NCBI GenBank assembly: GCA_013298895.1
Contig: JAAFJM010000006.1
Span: 62,001 to 126,000, forward strand
Direction of reading: 5' to 3'
Length of the DNA: 64,000 nucleotides
Source of the DNA: Bacteroidota bacterium
GTDB taxonomy: Bacteria > Bacteroidota > Bacteroidia > UKL13-3
Shown here in pieces: positions 29,831 to 41,400 of the stretch; positions within the stretch are counted from its first letter, which is position 1; each line of letters begins with the position of its first letter. A model generated the notes under the pieces. That model ran no database searches and was not told the origin of the DNA. It saw nothing but the letters and a program-made list of their open reading frames with translations. The position numbers and the translations under genes are program-made.

Positions 29831-30100
29831 ATGACAGAACCTCAAAAAAACAATCCATTACATGGTTATACATTAGAAACCATTATAACTTATTTGCAAC
29901 TATATTATGGTTGGGAAAAGTTATACGAACAAATTCCGGCAAATTGTTTTAAAATAAATCCTTCCATAAAATCAGCACTAACCTTTATGCGCAAAACACC
30001 TTGGGCACGAACCAAAGCCGAAAATACTTTTGTTTATTTAACTCGAAAAGGTGTGGATGAACGCTATTTGGTTATTAAGGAAAAGAAACCGAAAATTTAG
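29831..30100 (+). CDS. VF530/DUF2132 family DNA-binding protein
   Basis: NPLHGYTLETIITYLQLYYGWEKLYEQIPANCFKINPSIKSALTFMRKTPWAR. Confidence 0.9.
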   Translation: MTEPQKNNPLHGYTLETIITYLQLYYGWEKLYEQIPANCFKINPSIKSALTFMRKTPWARTKAENTFVYLTRKGVDERYLVIKEKKPKI

Positions 30101-30110
30101 TTCTGTGAAT

Positions 30111-30818
30111 ATGAAACGTATTTTTAAAAAACTACTTTTAGGGAGTAATGCTAAAACAAAATCGGCTATTAGTCCAATTCAAAAAAGGATTAGCAATATT
30201 AAATCCATTTGGCATAACCATCACCAAGATGATAATGGAATTGAAAAAATAATCAGATTAATTCTTTCAACCTCCCAACTTTTTTTTCCTGGCATTTATA
30301 TTAAACAATTGGCTAGTAAAAAGGGACATGAATATCAAGAGCTTTATTTGGATTTATATGTAGTTTTAAAGGTAGTTTTTCCTATTCTTATTCTAATTAA
30401 TCATTTACAAATACACCAATGGTTAATTGGTTTACTGGTTTATTTGTTATTAGAAACTGTGCTTTATGTTCCCACTTTAATTTTTGCCTCTGATTCGTTT
30501 TCAAGGCCTCGCTCTTATAAAAGATCTATGATGCTCCTGTTTTTAAACTACCTTGAAATAATTTTCGCATATGGTGTTCTATATTCATTAGGCAATTATT
30601 TAAATAAACCATTCGTACATTGGTTTGATGCAGTGTATTTTAGTACCATCACGTCTTCATCTATTGGTTATGGTGATTTTTTTCCAGTAACCACTTGGGG
30701 TAAATTTTTGGTGAGTACTCAGGCCTTTTTATTCTTATTCTTTATTGTTTTGTTTTTAAATTTTTTCACCTCTAATATAAAATCTCGAGGATATTTTGAT
30801 CATGAAAACAAAGAATAA
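30111..30818 (+). CDS. Potassium-channel-family (Ion_trans_2) protein
   Basis: Hydrophobic helices and pore motif STITSSSIGYGDFFPVTTWGK. Start placed at MKRIFKK rather than 30051. Confidence 0.85.
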   Translation: MKRIFKKLLLGSNAKTKSAISPIQKRISNIKSIWHNHHQDDNGIEKIIRLILSTSQLFFPGIYIKQLASKKGHEYQELYLDLYVVLKVVFPILILINHLQIHQWLIGLLVYLLLETVLYVPTLIFASDSFSRPRSYKRSMMLLFLNYLEIIFAYGVLYSLGNYLNKPFVHWFDAVYFSTITSSSIGYGDFFPVTTWGKFLVSTQAFLFLFFIVLFLNFFTSNIKSRGYFDHENKE

Positions 30819-30865
30819 ATTATATTATAATATATGAATGTAAAAAAGGCATCCTGTATTTTAAA

Positions 30866-31573
30866 TTACAAATAATAGTTTTTAGTTAATTCCTTAAATG
30901 CATCCGTTTGAGAATTATCCTCATTATAAACAATAAATTCTTCGGTTATTTCATCAATTTGTTGCTTTGAAAAAACCATAATGATTCGATTACAAAATTT
31001 ACTTAGTTTAGGTTTTATATTTATTTTTTTACTTACAAATAATCCTTTTTTAGTAGCTAATTCTTTAAAAATAGTAGCTTCTTTAATAGGTAAAATCAAT
31101 GAAAATTCCCCCATATCATTCAGAAGTTTTATTACTGAATCAATCAATTCTTCAAAAGTTAAATCATTGTCATGCCTAGCTTTGGCGCGTTGCAAATCGG
31201 CTATGGAATAATTGCTTTTGCTAATAAAATAAGGCGGATTGGTTATGATTAAATCGTATTGTTTATTGGCAACAAATTGTTGCAAAGCAACCAAATGAGG
31301 TATTATTTGATTACCAAATTTTGATTTGCTAAAATTATTGCTTGCTTGTAAAAAAGCCAATTCATCTATTTCAATGGCATCAAACTCAAGTGTTGGATTC
31401 TTTTGTGCTAACATCAAAGCCAAAATACCCGTTCCAGTTCCAATATCTAACGCATATTTTATATTATTTACTGAAGTAAGTGCAGCCAACAAAACGCTGT
31501 CAGTACCCACTTTCATGGCGCAATTATCTTGCTCAATTAAAAACTGTTTGAACTGAAAATAGTTATTTGCCAT
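30866..31573 (-). CDS. tRNA1(Val) (adenine(37)-N6)-methyltransferase-like
   Basis: ALDIGTGTGILALMLAQKNP; DLIITNPPYF. Confidence 0.88.
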   Translation of the reverse strand: MANNYFQFKQFLIEQDNCAMKVGTDSVLLAALTSVNNIKYALDIGTGTGILALMLAQKNPTLEFDAIEIDELAFLQASNNFSKSKFGNQIIPHLVALQQFVANKQYDLIITNPPYFISKSNYSIADLQRAKARHDNDLTFEELIDSVIKLLNDMGEFSLILPIKEATIFKELATKKGLFVSKKINIKPKLSKFCNRIIMVFSKQQIDEITEEFIVYNEDNSQTDAFKELTKNYYL

Positions 31574-31575
31574 TA

Positions 31576-34500
31576 TTAAAAAGTTTTTCCAATTACCAAA
31601 GTTTTTTTGATGGCATTGCTGCTGCCATCGGTATTAAAGTAGGTAAAATAAACTACATAAATTCCTACAGGCAAGGCACTATTTTTTTCACTTAAACCAT
31701 TCCAAGTTAAGCTACCTTCAGTACCTAAAGGCAGGTTATTTAAAAGCGTTTTTACCAAAACACCTGAGCTGTTAAATATTTGCAAAGTGCCAGTATAATT
31801 GTTTTTTTCAAACTTATAAGTAAAAGTCACCAAATCGTTGGTGCCATCGTTATTTGGCGTAAAAACTTCTGGTTCTATACTGAGCGTTTGGTTCTTTATT
31901 TCGAAGTTTAAGTACTGCGAATTTTTATACGTTGGCGTAGCAAAACCACTTGTACTAGCTGCCGAAGTCCAGTTATTTTTATCGTTGGTTGATTTGTTAA
32001 AATCAATTCGCTCCAAGCTTACACCTTCTTTATTATCAATTAATGTAAAGTGCATTTTTTCGTTGTAAGCCAATTCATCATAAACAAGTTCGGGTTTGGC
32101 AAATAAAACACAAGTTCCTTCATCATCGCTAAAGCTAGGTAAGGAATTTATTTCAATGATATTTTTGGGATAAAACACTGTGTGTTGACTTTTTAAAATT
32201 TCCGCATTCGTTGTTATAGCATAATAACTTTTGGGTAAAAGCATGTAACCATTGGGAGCTAAAGCATAAAAATTATCTATTTGTGCAGCCTCATTTCTAT
32301 TGCCAATCCAAAGGTTTTTTACATCAATATAATCATTGGTTTTATTGTAAATTTCTACAAAGTCAACTCCATTTGGACGAGGGTTAAATAAAATTTCATT
32401 GATAACAATATCATTACTATCAGCAGGTTTACACAAACCAAATTCCAACTCATTTTTAACTTCAATTGTGTTGCTTGCGCAATCCTGAGCTGAATCTATT
32501 TTGATATTATAAACAGTGTTGGCTTTTATGCTATCAGTAAAAGATATTTGTAGTTCAGTTAAAAAATCATCATTAAAACTGAAAGTAAAATTACCATTTA
32601 TTGGAGGTGAAAAATTCAAACTGTTTTGTTTGCAAATGCTGTTACTATCGAGCGTTTTATTAAAATACAAAACTACATGATTGGCATCATTTGGATAAAC
32701 TCGTGTAAGTTGTGGTTTTTCTGTATCTAAATTATTACCTGCAACTGAGTTTTTAAAACCAATAGTTCCTCCAATTGCATTTTTACTTGCTGACCAATTG
32801 CTTGCTAATCCACAAGGATTTTTAGTATCAATCATTTCTAAACTCCAACCTCCATTGGCTTTAACCGGGTTATTGTACCAACTATTTTTATACCCAACTT
32901 GATGAATTATCAAATTGTTTTCGTTTAATAAAACCACTTCATCATCTGTACTTAAACTTGGAAACGATGTAACTGCTAAAACATTTTTATACGCAGCAAA
33001 TGCGGGCAATTTGCTGTCATCGCAAATTGCAATAAAACTATCAGGATAAAGACGAATATTACCAATTGTGGCAACACTTGAACCACTTTTTATTTTAAAG
33101 TTATTCAATAAAATGATATGCTTTGAACGGTTATAAAGTTCAATGTATTCAGCATTTGGTAAACTAACTCCAGCAATTGGATTGGCTGAAATTTCAGTAA
33201 TAATAATATCGTTTTGTTTTGCAGGTTCAATTGGAATATAAGTGAATGAAACGACAGTGTTATTATTTATTTTATTCAACGAACAATCAAAAGCACTATC
33301 CACTTGAAGGGTATAATTTTGATTATAAACTAAAGGTTGCGTAAAGGTAAAATAAACTGAATCAAACTTGGATCCTTTGATTGTTTTACTAGAAACAGGA
33401 TTTCCATTAACAGTTAAAACCAAACCTTGCATGGCAGCAGAATCCATTTTTTCATTAAAAACAATAACTGCATTTAAGCTATCAGTATAAAACCAATTTT
33501 TTACTTGAGGTGCAGTTAAATCGGGCTGATTACTGCTGAAAAAATTTGCTTTTCCTGGTGTTCCTCCAACTGGACTTTCGGAAGCCAACCAATTATCAAC
33601 TCCTTTGCATAAAGTATAAGGATTGATTAACTCTAAGCTCCAACCTCCCCCACTTTTAACCGAAGAATTATACCAACTTAAATCGTAATCTATTTTGTCA
33701 ATTACCCTATTTTTTTCATCTAAAATTTGCACCCAATCACCATCGTTATTTAAACCAGGCAAAAAAGGAACAGCCAAGGTTTTACCATAATTCTTAAACA
33801 AAGGTTCGCTGGTAGGATTTGCTATGATTAAATACTCAAGTGGCTGTATGGTATAACTTGGTAATATAGCACTTGAGCTATTATCCGTTATTTTCCAACC
33901 ACCTATATTGATTGGGTAATTGGTTCTATTAAATAACTCAATAAACTCAGCATCGGGCAAGCCATTACTTGGCGATGGATCGGGCATAATTTCGTTTATA
34001 ACCACATCGGCAACAGTTGGTTTATAAAACGTAAAATTCAATGTAGAATCATTCATTTTATTGCCAACGGCATCCTCTATATTTTTAATTAATAGTTTAT
34101 AATTAGTAGTAGAAATAAAACTGCCCTCAAAAAACAATAAAACACTTTTTAAGTCTTGATTTACTTGGGCACTGATTAATTGAGGAAAAATATTATCAAG
34201 CTCATAGTTTTGTAATTTAGAAGCAACATTACTATTTACTGTTTCCGAAAAATTTAACTTAATAATACTATCATTCAATATTTCAAAGGTTTGAATTTGA
34301 GGTGGGGTAATATCAATAATTGGTGCACCAATATAAACATCATCAAGGTAAAAGTTGGTAATATTTCCTGAGGTAAAGCGCGCAAAAAAGCCACTGTAAT
34401 CTGTTGTTCTAAAAGTAGTATCAACCACACTTCCCTCTAATTGAAAATTACCAACGGCCGAAGTATCGCTGTATAAAAACCAATTACCCGCTAAATCACG

Positions 34501-34974
34501 ATTTACTTTTATGTTTAAAATATTATTGCTTTTGGCTATGGTTGCTGGTCTTCCAGCAATAATTCTAGTGCGTTTTGAACCTTCTTGTTTGTATAAGCTT
34601 ATGGTATCGGTATTGCCAGTGCTTCCACCAAATTGAATATAATAACCGTTTAAGTTGCCTTTCAAATTAGTTTGGTCAGATGCAAGGTAAAACCTGCAAA
34701 AATTTTGAGTACTTGGGCTTAAGTTAAACCTAATCCAAAAGCGCCATTCGGTATTGCTTAACTCTGTATTTTGCGCTACCAAACTAACATCTTTAGTAGT
34801 TCCTGTTGTTCCTTTGCTTTGCAGTTGCAAGGCAGCGTTAATTTGCCAAAGGCTATCATCGCCAAACCAAGTTGGGCTTTCACTAAAATTTCCATCCGCA
34901 AAATCATCAACCAACTGCGCTTGAACAGAAAAAAAGCAAAAGAAAAATACAATAAGAAAAAATGTTCTTAACAT
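31576..34974 (-). CDS. Secreted multi-lamin-tail-domain protein with CTD-type C-terminus
   Basis: Three LTD units: VVINEIMPDPSPSNGLPDAEFIELFNRT, IIITEISANPIAGVSLPNAEYIELYNRS, IVINEILFNPRPNGVDFVEIYNKT; C-terminal FTPNNDGTNDLVTFTYKF...GIYVVYFTYFNTDGSSNAIKKTLVIGK. Confidence 0.8.
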   Translation of the reverse strand: MLRTFFLIVFFFCFFSVQAQLVDDFADGNFSESPTWFGDDSLWQINAALQLQSKGTTGTTKDVSLVAQNTELSNTEWRFWIRFNLSPSTQNFCRFYLASDQTNLKGNLNGYYIQFGGSTGNTDTISLYKQEGSKRTRIIAGRPATIAKSNNILNIKVNRDLAGNWFLYSDTSAVGNFQLEGSVVDTTFRTTDYSGFFARFTSGNITNFYLDDVYIGAPIIDITPPQIQTFEILNDSIIKLNFSETVNSNVASKLQNYELDNIFPQLISAQVNQDLKSVLLFFEGSFISTTNYKLLIKNIEDAVGNKMNDSTLNFTFYKPTVADVVINEIMPDPSPSNGLPDAEFIELFNRTNYPINIGGWKITDNSSSAILPSYTIQPLEYLIIANPTSEPLFKNYGKTLAVPFLPGLNNDGDWVQILDEKNRVIDKIDYDLSWYNSSVKSGGGWSLELINPYTLCKGVDNWLASESPVGGTPGKANFFSSNQPDLTAPQVKNWFYTDSLNAVIVFNEKMDSAAMQGLVLTVNGNPVSSKTIKGSKFDSVYFTFTQPLVYNQNYTLQVDSAFDCSLNKINNNTVVSFTYIPIEPAKQNDIIITEISANPIAGVSLPNAEYIELYNRSKHIILLNNFKIKSGSSVATIGNIRLYPDSFIAICDDSKLPAFAAYKNVLAVTSFPSLSTDDEVVLLNENNLIIHQVGYKNSWYNNPVKANGGWSLEMIDTKNPCGLASNWSASKNAIGGTIGFKNSVAGNNLDTEKPQLTRVYPNDANHVVLYFNKTLDSNSICKQNSLNFSPPINGNFTFSFNDDFLTELQISFTDSIKANTVYNIKIDSAQDCASNTIEVKNELEFGLCKPADSNDIVINEILFNPRPNGVDFVEIYNKTNDYIDVKNLWIGNRNEAAQIDNFYALAPNGYMLLPKSYYAITTNAEILKSQHTVFYPKNIIEINSLPSFSDDEGTCVLFAKPELVYDELAYNEKMHFTLIDNKEGVSLERIDFNKSTNDKNNWTSAASTSGFATPTYKNSQYLNFEIKNQTLSIEPEVFTPNNDGTNDLVTFTYKFEKNNYTGTLQIFNSSGVLVKTLLNNLPLGTEGSLTWNGLSEKNSALPVGIYVVYFTYFNTDGSSNAIKKTLVIGKTF

Positions 34975-34980
34975 AAAAAG

Positions 34981-37758
34981 CTACTCTTTTAACCAAATAC
35001 AAATGCCATTAGCCTTAATTGGATTACCAATTAAAGTTTTTTGGGTAATGCCATTTAAGTTTATCTCGTTGCTATTACCTATTAGTTTCCAACGGCCTTT
35101 TAAGTTCATTTTATTGGTATCAAAACTATTTGGTTTGTTATCATTATTAATCAATACCAATATTTTATTATCAATCATATAACCCAACATGGCTTTATTT
35201 TCAGGAACTATAAATTGAACAAAATTCTTTTCTAAAACAGGCTTTTTATTATCAGGTAAAATGCTGGTTAAACTCGGTTCTGAATTAATTAAAGGCTGCA
35301 AAATTTGAGTTCTTAAACTCATTAAACCTTGCCAATAAGCATGCATGTTTTTAAAATTGCTATTGGTGTAAGGTTCTATTGGTAATTTGTCGTTTTGAGG
35401 TGTTTTAGTTTTACCTATATTTTCCCAAATAAATTGGTTGGCTTTGCGCACATTATAAGTATCGCGTTTGCCATGAAAATACAATTTTCCACTTGGAATT
35501 TCCTTCACAATTTCCATTAAAGGCGCTAAACCTTTGCTGCGCATAAACTCGCTTCCACCATGCAATACTATTGGCCCAGGAGTAGTAAACAATAAAGTAG
35601 CTGCAATTTTATAATTGGCTTCATCCACTCCAAATCTTCCATCAAAATCAGTGGTTGCAAACTGGTCGGCTAAGGCATAATTATCATGAATATCTAAGTA
35701 ATTTATTCCGCTATTTATATTTTTTTGCGGAGCAAATGAACAACTCAAGGCTTTGATTACATTATCGCGTTCCTCTAAATTTCCTCCTGCCCAGCCGCGG
35801 TGTTTAAGTTTATCTGTCAATTCAAAAACTGGACCTTTGTAAGCATTTCTAGTATCATCGTTAAAATAACAAATAGGTGCTGAATCTTTATACCAATGCC
35901 AATTTGGATTTTTATTATACTCAGGGTCGTTGCTATCAATCCAAGGTTCGCCATAAATTATAATATCGCTTGGCAAAGCAGCTTTAAGAGCTAACAAAGT
36001 TTCTCTATCGGTTTGTCCTGCCAAGTCAATTCTAAATCCATCTACCCCAAACTCTTCAATAAAATGTTTGCATTGGTCAATAATCCAACGTTGCACCATG
36101 TAACGGTTTTCACTTTTGGTTTCGTTTCCATATTCGCCAATATGTTCTAAGTTTTTGGTTCGGTAGTAATATTGTTTATCAAAAGCATTAAAGTGAAACA
36201 AATAATTGCGGCCATCCATATTTTCAGCAGTGTGGTTAAATACAAAATCAACAATAACAGCTATGTTTTTTTCATGAAATTTTTGAACCACATCTCTAAA
36301 CTGCTTGCGTTCATCGCCTGGTTCGGTTCCTTTTTGGCGGTAACGGCTTTCAATGGCAAAACTATGCGATGTGCGATAACCCCAATCATAATTTTCGGTT
36401 GCAATGCCTTGTTCTATCATGTATTTATCTTTGCTAAATGCTTTTTTCCATTCGTCTTTTGGCCAATGAAGCATTTCTTGAACAGGCATTAAATGCACGG
36501 TATTGATACCTAAATTTACCAAATGGTCAAACCCAATTGGATAACCTTTTGAATTAGTTAAACCACTAACACCCATTCCAGCAATGGTGCCTTTCGTGTT
36601 TTCATCCAAAGGCAATAAGTCTGTAAAATCTTGCACATGCACTTCGTAAGCTATTACTTCTTCCATTTTAGGCCTCCCATTTTTTAATGGAGAAGCCGGA
36701 TGAGTTTTTGCAGCTACCATACAAGCACCAAAACTATCATCGCTTACACGTGCATAAGGATCGCTAATGTGAACAGGATTGGTTTCAAAAAATGAATTTC
36801 CTGGGTCAGTAAAACCGTGTACGGTATAATCATACCAAGTTCCTTCCAAATTTTCGTTTAATGTAGTTTCCCAAACACCTTGTACATTTACTTTCATTTC
36901 TATAGTAGAATAAGGCGTTTTTTCATAAAGGCTTTCGCTACCAAATTTAGGTTTGTATAAATACAATCTTACCATAGTGGCCCTTGGAGCAAAAACCCTA
37001 AAAGTGGTTTGTTTTCCGTCTTCCGAAATGTTTGCTCCTAGCTCTTTATTGCTTTTTAAAGTTTTAAACCAACCATCGTAAGTTACCAATGTTTTAAGTT
37101 TAAATTTGGGTATTTCTAAATAGTAAACCCTACGTTTATCAACGCCTGAAATTGTATTTAAATTAAATGAAACAATTCCTTTATCGTTAAATTTAATTCT
37201 GTGACTGATGGTATCAAAAGTGCCATCTTCCAAGTTATACGAAATATCTTTGATGGCTATTTTTTCGCCTAAAGCATTGGTTAATAACAAATCGGATTCA
37301 GTATAACTAGCACCTTGTGGCAAACCGGCTAATCTCACATATATTTGGTTATTATCTACCAAAGTAGCTTTAACACCCAAAGGCTCAACACCTTTCATAA
37401 AAATTAAATTGCCACCTTCGGTATTGGTAGCATTTGGTGCAGGGTCAAGCCATTGGCCAGCATCTATTCTAAACTTAAAAGGCATACTTGGTTTAATTAC
37501 TTCAAAATTAGGATTATATACTTTTAAAGTCCAAATATTACCAACCTGTCTTCTCATTATCCATTTGGTATCGGCCATATCTTGACTCCAATTTCTAAAT
37601 GCTCCTGTTACTACAACCTTGTTTTTTACTACCACATTGTAATCTTTTTCATTAAAAATAAAAGTAGTAGTATCGTTATTATGCGCATATCCGTTGGGCT
37701 GAGCAAAGGTTAATAAACAATAAAAAGTAAAAATAATTGTACAAAGTATTTTTTTCAT
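34981..37758 (-). CDS. Type I pullulanase-like GH13 enzyme (secreted)
   Basis: Signal peptide; NYDWGYRTSHSFAIESRYR; VIVDFVFNHTAEN; VDGFRIDLAGQTDRETLLALK; NYLDIHDNYALADQ. Confidence 0.85.
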   Translation of the reverse strand: MKKILCTIIFTFYCLLTFAQPNGYAHNNDTTTFIFNEKDYNVVVKNKVVVTGAFRNWSQDMADTKWIMRRQVGNIWTLKVYNPNFEVIKPSMPFKFRIDAGQWLDPAPNATNTEGGNLIFMKGVEPLGVKATLVDNNQIYVRLAGLPQGASYTESDLLLTNALGEKIAIKDISYNLEDGTFDTISHRIKFNDKGIVSFNLNTISGVDKRRVYYLEIPKFKLKTLVTYDGWFKTLKSNKELGANISEDGKQTTFRVFAPRATMVRLYLYKPKFGSESLYEKTPYSTIEMKVNVQGVWETTLNENLEGTWYDYTVHGFTDPGNSFFETNPVHISDPYARVSDDSFGACMVAAKTHPASPLKNGRPKMEEVIAYEVHVQDFTDLLPLDENTKGTIAGMGVSGLTNSKGYPIGFDHLVNLGINTVHLMPVQEMLHWPKDEWKKAFSKDKYMIEQGIATENYDWGYRTSHSFAIESRYRQKGTEPGDERKQFRDVVQKFHEKNIAVIVDFVFNHTAENMDGRNYLFHFNAFDKQYYYRTKNLEHIGEYGNETKSENRYMVQRWIIDQCKHFIEEFGVDGFRIDLAGQTDRETLLALKAALPSDIIIYGEPWIDSNDPEYNKNPNWHWYKDSAPICYFNDDTRNAYKGPVFELTDKLKHRGWAGGNLEERDNVIKALSCSFAPQKNINSGINYLDIHDNYALADQFATTDFDGRFGVDEANYKIAATLLFTTPGPIVLHGGSEFMRSKGLAPLMEIVKEIPSGKLYFHGKRDTYNVRKANQFIWENIGKTKTPQNDKLPIEPYTNSNFKNMHAYWQGLMSLRTQILQPLINSEPSLTSILPDNKKPVLEKNFVQFIVPENKAMLGYMIDNKILVLINNDNKPNSFDTNKMNLKGRWKLIGNSNEINLNGITQKTLIGNPIKANGICIWLKE

Positions 37759-37811
37759 AGTGGCGAAAATCGGTATTTGTATCGAATATCAATATATTTG
37801 CCCAACAAAAA

Positions 37812-38330
37812 ATGATTTTAGGTCCAATAAGAAAGCTGCGCATATGGTTCGCAAAATACCCAACTGCTAAAAAATTTATTAAATTTGGTATAGTTGGCAC
37901 ATCAAGTACAATGGTAAGTTTACTGGTATTTTGGTTGCTTTCATTGCAGTTTCCTGCACTTAATTTATTAACCAAAGCAGCAGGTTGGATAATGGGCTTT
38001 TTTGTGGGTTTTACCTTAAATAAATTTTGGACATACGTAGACCAAACCGATGATGGTGAAAAATATTTAATAAAATATATAGCTGTTTACGCTGTTACTT
38101 TTTTTATTTACCTAGGTTTTAACTTTTTATGCGACCATTATATTTTCCCCAATATATACATGGCCGATTTTTTCAAATCTTTAGAATGGCTAAAAACCTC
38201 GGAGTGGCTTAATAATAATGGACCTTTTGTATCTAATATTATTTCTATTTTACTCAATGTAATGCTCAATTTCATTGGAACTAACTTTTTGGTATTTAAA
38301 GTTCCTGAGCCAGATAAAATTTTTGAGTAG
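37812..38330 (+). CDS. GtrA family membrane protein
   Basis: KFIKFGIVGTSSTMVSLLVFWLLS...FFVGFTLNKFWTY. Confidence 0.9.
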   Translation: MILGPIRKLRIWFAKYPTAKKFIKFGIVGTSSTMVSLLVFWLLSLQFPALNLLTKAAGWIMGFFVGFTLNKFWTYVDQTDDGEKYLIKYIAVYAVTFFIYLGFNFLCDHYIFPNIYMADFFKSLEWLKTSEWLNNNGPFVSNIISILLNVMLNFIGTNFLVFKVPEPDKIFE

Positions 38331-38416
38331 GTTTAAAGTTAATAATTGTCAAAAATTCACAATTTTTATTGTTTTTAAAATTATAAAATTAAATTGCAAT
38401 TTACTTAATTAAATAA

Positions 38417-41400
38417 ATGAGAACCAAAATTACTACCTCACTCCTTTTTCTATTTTGCTTAAACAATTTACTTTTTTCCCAAAATTTAGTTCAAAGCCTC
38501 AACAAGTTTATTCCTGTCCCAAGTAAAATTCATAATAAAACATTAGGGACTTCTTTTTTAGGAAAAACTGCCACTTGTGCCACAGACACAATTGAATATC
38601 CTTATTTTAAAACAACTGGTTTTAATTTAATTGGAATCAATTCTACAGTTGGTGCTGCCTATCAATGGTATCCTGCTATGCAATCTATTACCGTTAAGGG
38701 TTTTAACTTTTTTGCATTTTTATCAAGTACCGCAGGTATCTTAAGCCAATCGGTAACCATTAATATTTATAATTCAACAATAGATTCATTACCAACAGGT
38801 GCTCCATTAAGGTCAATTACCATGAATATTGATTCTGTTACTGGCAATGGCAGTTTACTAGCAATCCGCAGAATGGCAATGTTTACCTCTCCAATTACAA
38901 TACCGAGTGGAAATGGCTATATATTGTCAATTGAAAACACAAGTGCTAATAATTTACTTGTTGTTTGTAATAATTGGAACACTTTTGATGGTGGGGCAGA
39001 ATGGTGTTCAAGTATAAAAATTGGAACTAATATTATTCGTTCTTATGCTGTTAGTATAGGTGCAGGTGGACCTACATTTGATGCCGATTTTATTATGCAT
39101 CCAATTGTAAATTATTCTATTACATCTTCATTTACATCTAATCCTACTTGTTTTACTATTGGCAATCAGATAAATTTCACTAATACATCATCAGCAATTA
39201 ATTTCAGTCGTTTTTATAATAACAGAGCATTTCTAGGATTAACAGAATCAAGTTTTAATTGGAATTTTGGCAATGGTACAGGTGGTTCAGCTATCGACAC
39301 CTCCGTTATTTATGGAAGTTCAGGACCGTTTAATGTAAAATTAACTGATACGTTAGAAGGATATTATAAATTTTGTGTTGACGTGACTAATACTACATCG
39401 AATTCAGTTCCTAACGCACCAACCACTGGTGGAGGAGGTAGCTACTGTCAAGGGTCAACAATAAATTTAACGTGCGGAACTGTTTCAGGAGCAACATATA
39501 CTTGGACAGGTCCTAACGGGTTTTCATCTGCAAGTCAAAATCCTGTTAGAACAGGCGCTTCGGCATCAATGGCAGGAACATATAATGTAAAAGTAACTGT
39601 TAATGGATGCACATCTCTTTCTTCAAGTGTTACTGTAAGTATTGTTCAACAGCCGGTAGCAACAAATAATTCACCAGTATGTTATGGTGAATCAGTTGTT
39701 TTATCTTCCAATTTAATCAGTGGAGCTAGTTATTCATGGACAGGACCAAATGGTTTTACTTCAAATCTACAAAATACTGTAAAAGCGAACCTAGCAATAG
39801 GTGATACAGGCTTGTATACCTTATCTGTAAGTTTAGCAGGATGCAGTTTTAACCCAACTACAACAAGAGTTATAGGTATTGCCTTACCCCCATCACCAAC
39901 TGTAAGTAATACAATAAATACTTGTATTGGATCTAACGTTAGCTTAACAGCAAGTGGAACATACACTAGTCCTTCATATACATGGTCAGGACCAAACAAT
40001 TATTTTTCTAATAGTCAAAATCCTAGTTTTGCAGCCAATTCCGTTTCTCAATCAGGAACCTACAGTGTTATAGTTTCTTCGGGCAGTTGTGCTTCCAATC
40101 CTTCGAATGTCTTAGTTAATATTTCTAGCATACCTGTAGCTCCAACTGTGAGTAATAATGGTGCATTGTGTGAAGGACAAACTTTAGTATTAAACGCAAG
40201 TTTAGTATCTGGTGCCACCTATAATTGGACTGGTCCTAATGGTTTCACATCAAGTTTACAAAATCCAACAATCAACAACTCAACATCTTCAACAGCGGGT
40301 ATATATACAGCATTTGTTATAGTTGGATCTTGCAGTTCATCTGTTGCAACAACTTCAGTTTCTGTTATACCTCAACCAGTTGCCAGTAATACCTCTCCTG
40401 TTTGTTTTGGTCAGGCAGTTAATTTATCAGTAACCTCAATTAACAATGCTACATATAGCTGGACAGGGCCTAACGGCTTTTCATCAGCATCTCAAAACCC
40501 AACAAGAACAGGAATATTACCAGCAGATACTGGCATTTACACTGTTACAGTATCAACTACTAGTTGTTCATTTAACCCATCAACTACTAGGGTGTCAGGT
40601 AAAGCCCTGCCTCCAAATCCAACTGTTGGAAATAGCACTAATGTTTGTTTAGGGAATACAATTAACTTATCAGCTAGTGGAACGTATACTAGTCCAATAT
40701 ATTCTTGGACTGGTCCTAATGGTTTTACATCTAACTCACAAAACCCTAGTTTTACGAGTAATTCAATTAATAATTCTGGTACCTATAATGTAACTGCCAC
40801 TAGTAATGGATGCACCTCAAACCCCTCATCAATTGCAGTAGTTGTTAATCCAATTCCTTCAACACCCACAGTGGGCAATAATGGGGCTTTATGCGCAGGT
40901 CAAACATTAAGTCTTTCTGCAAGCTTAGTTCCAAACGCCACCTACACTTGGTCTGGTCCAAATAATTTTGTATCCGCTATTCAAAATCCTTCAGTCGCAA
41001 ATGTATCTATCACAGATGCAGGAATATACTCGGTTTTTGTAACAGTTAATGGATGCAATTCTGTTGCGGGAAATACAACAGTGGTTATTAGTGCCTCTGC
41101 GCCTTCACCTGTTGCTTCAAGTAATTCACCTGTATGTTTAGGACAATCTTTAAACTTATTTGCTACTAATGTTTCAGGGGCTAATTATTCTTGGACTGGC
41201 CCTAATGGTTTTACATCAAGTTTACAAAATCCAATAATACCAAATGTAACTAATTTAAGTAGTGGTACTTATAGTGTAACTGCCACTACAAGCACTTGTG
41301 GTACATCTCCTTCTGCCAATGTAACTGTTAATGTTATTAGTTTACCTATCACACCAATAGCAAGTAATAATGGTCCTTCATGCGAAGGGTCTTCATGCAC

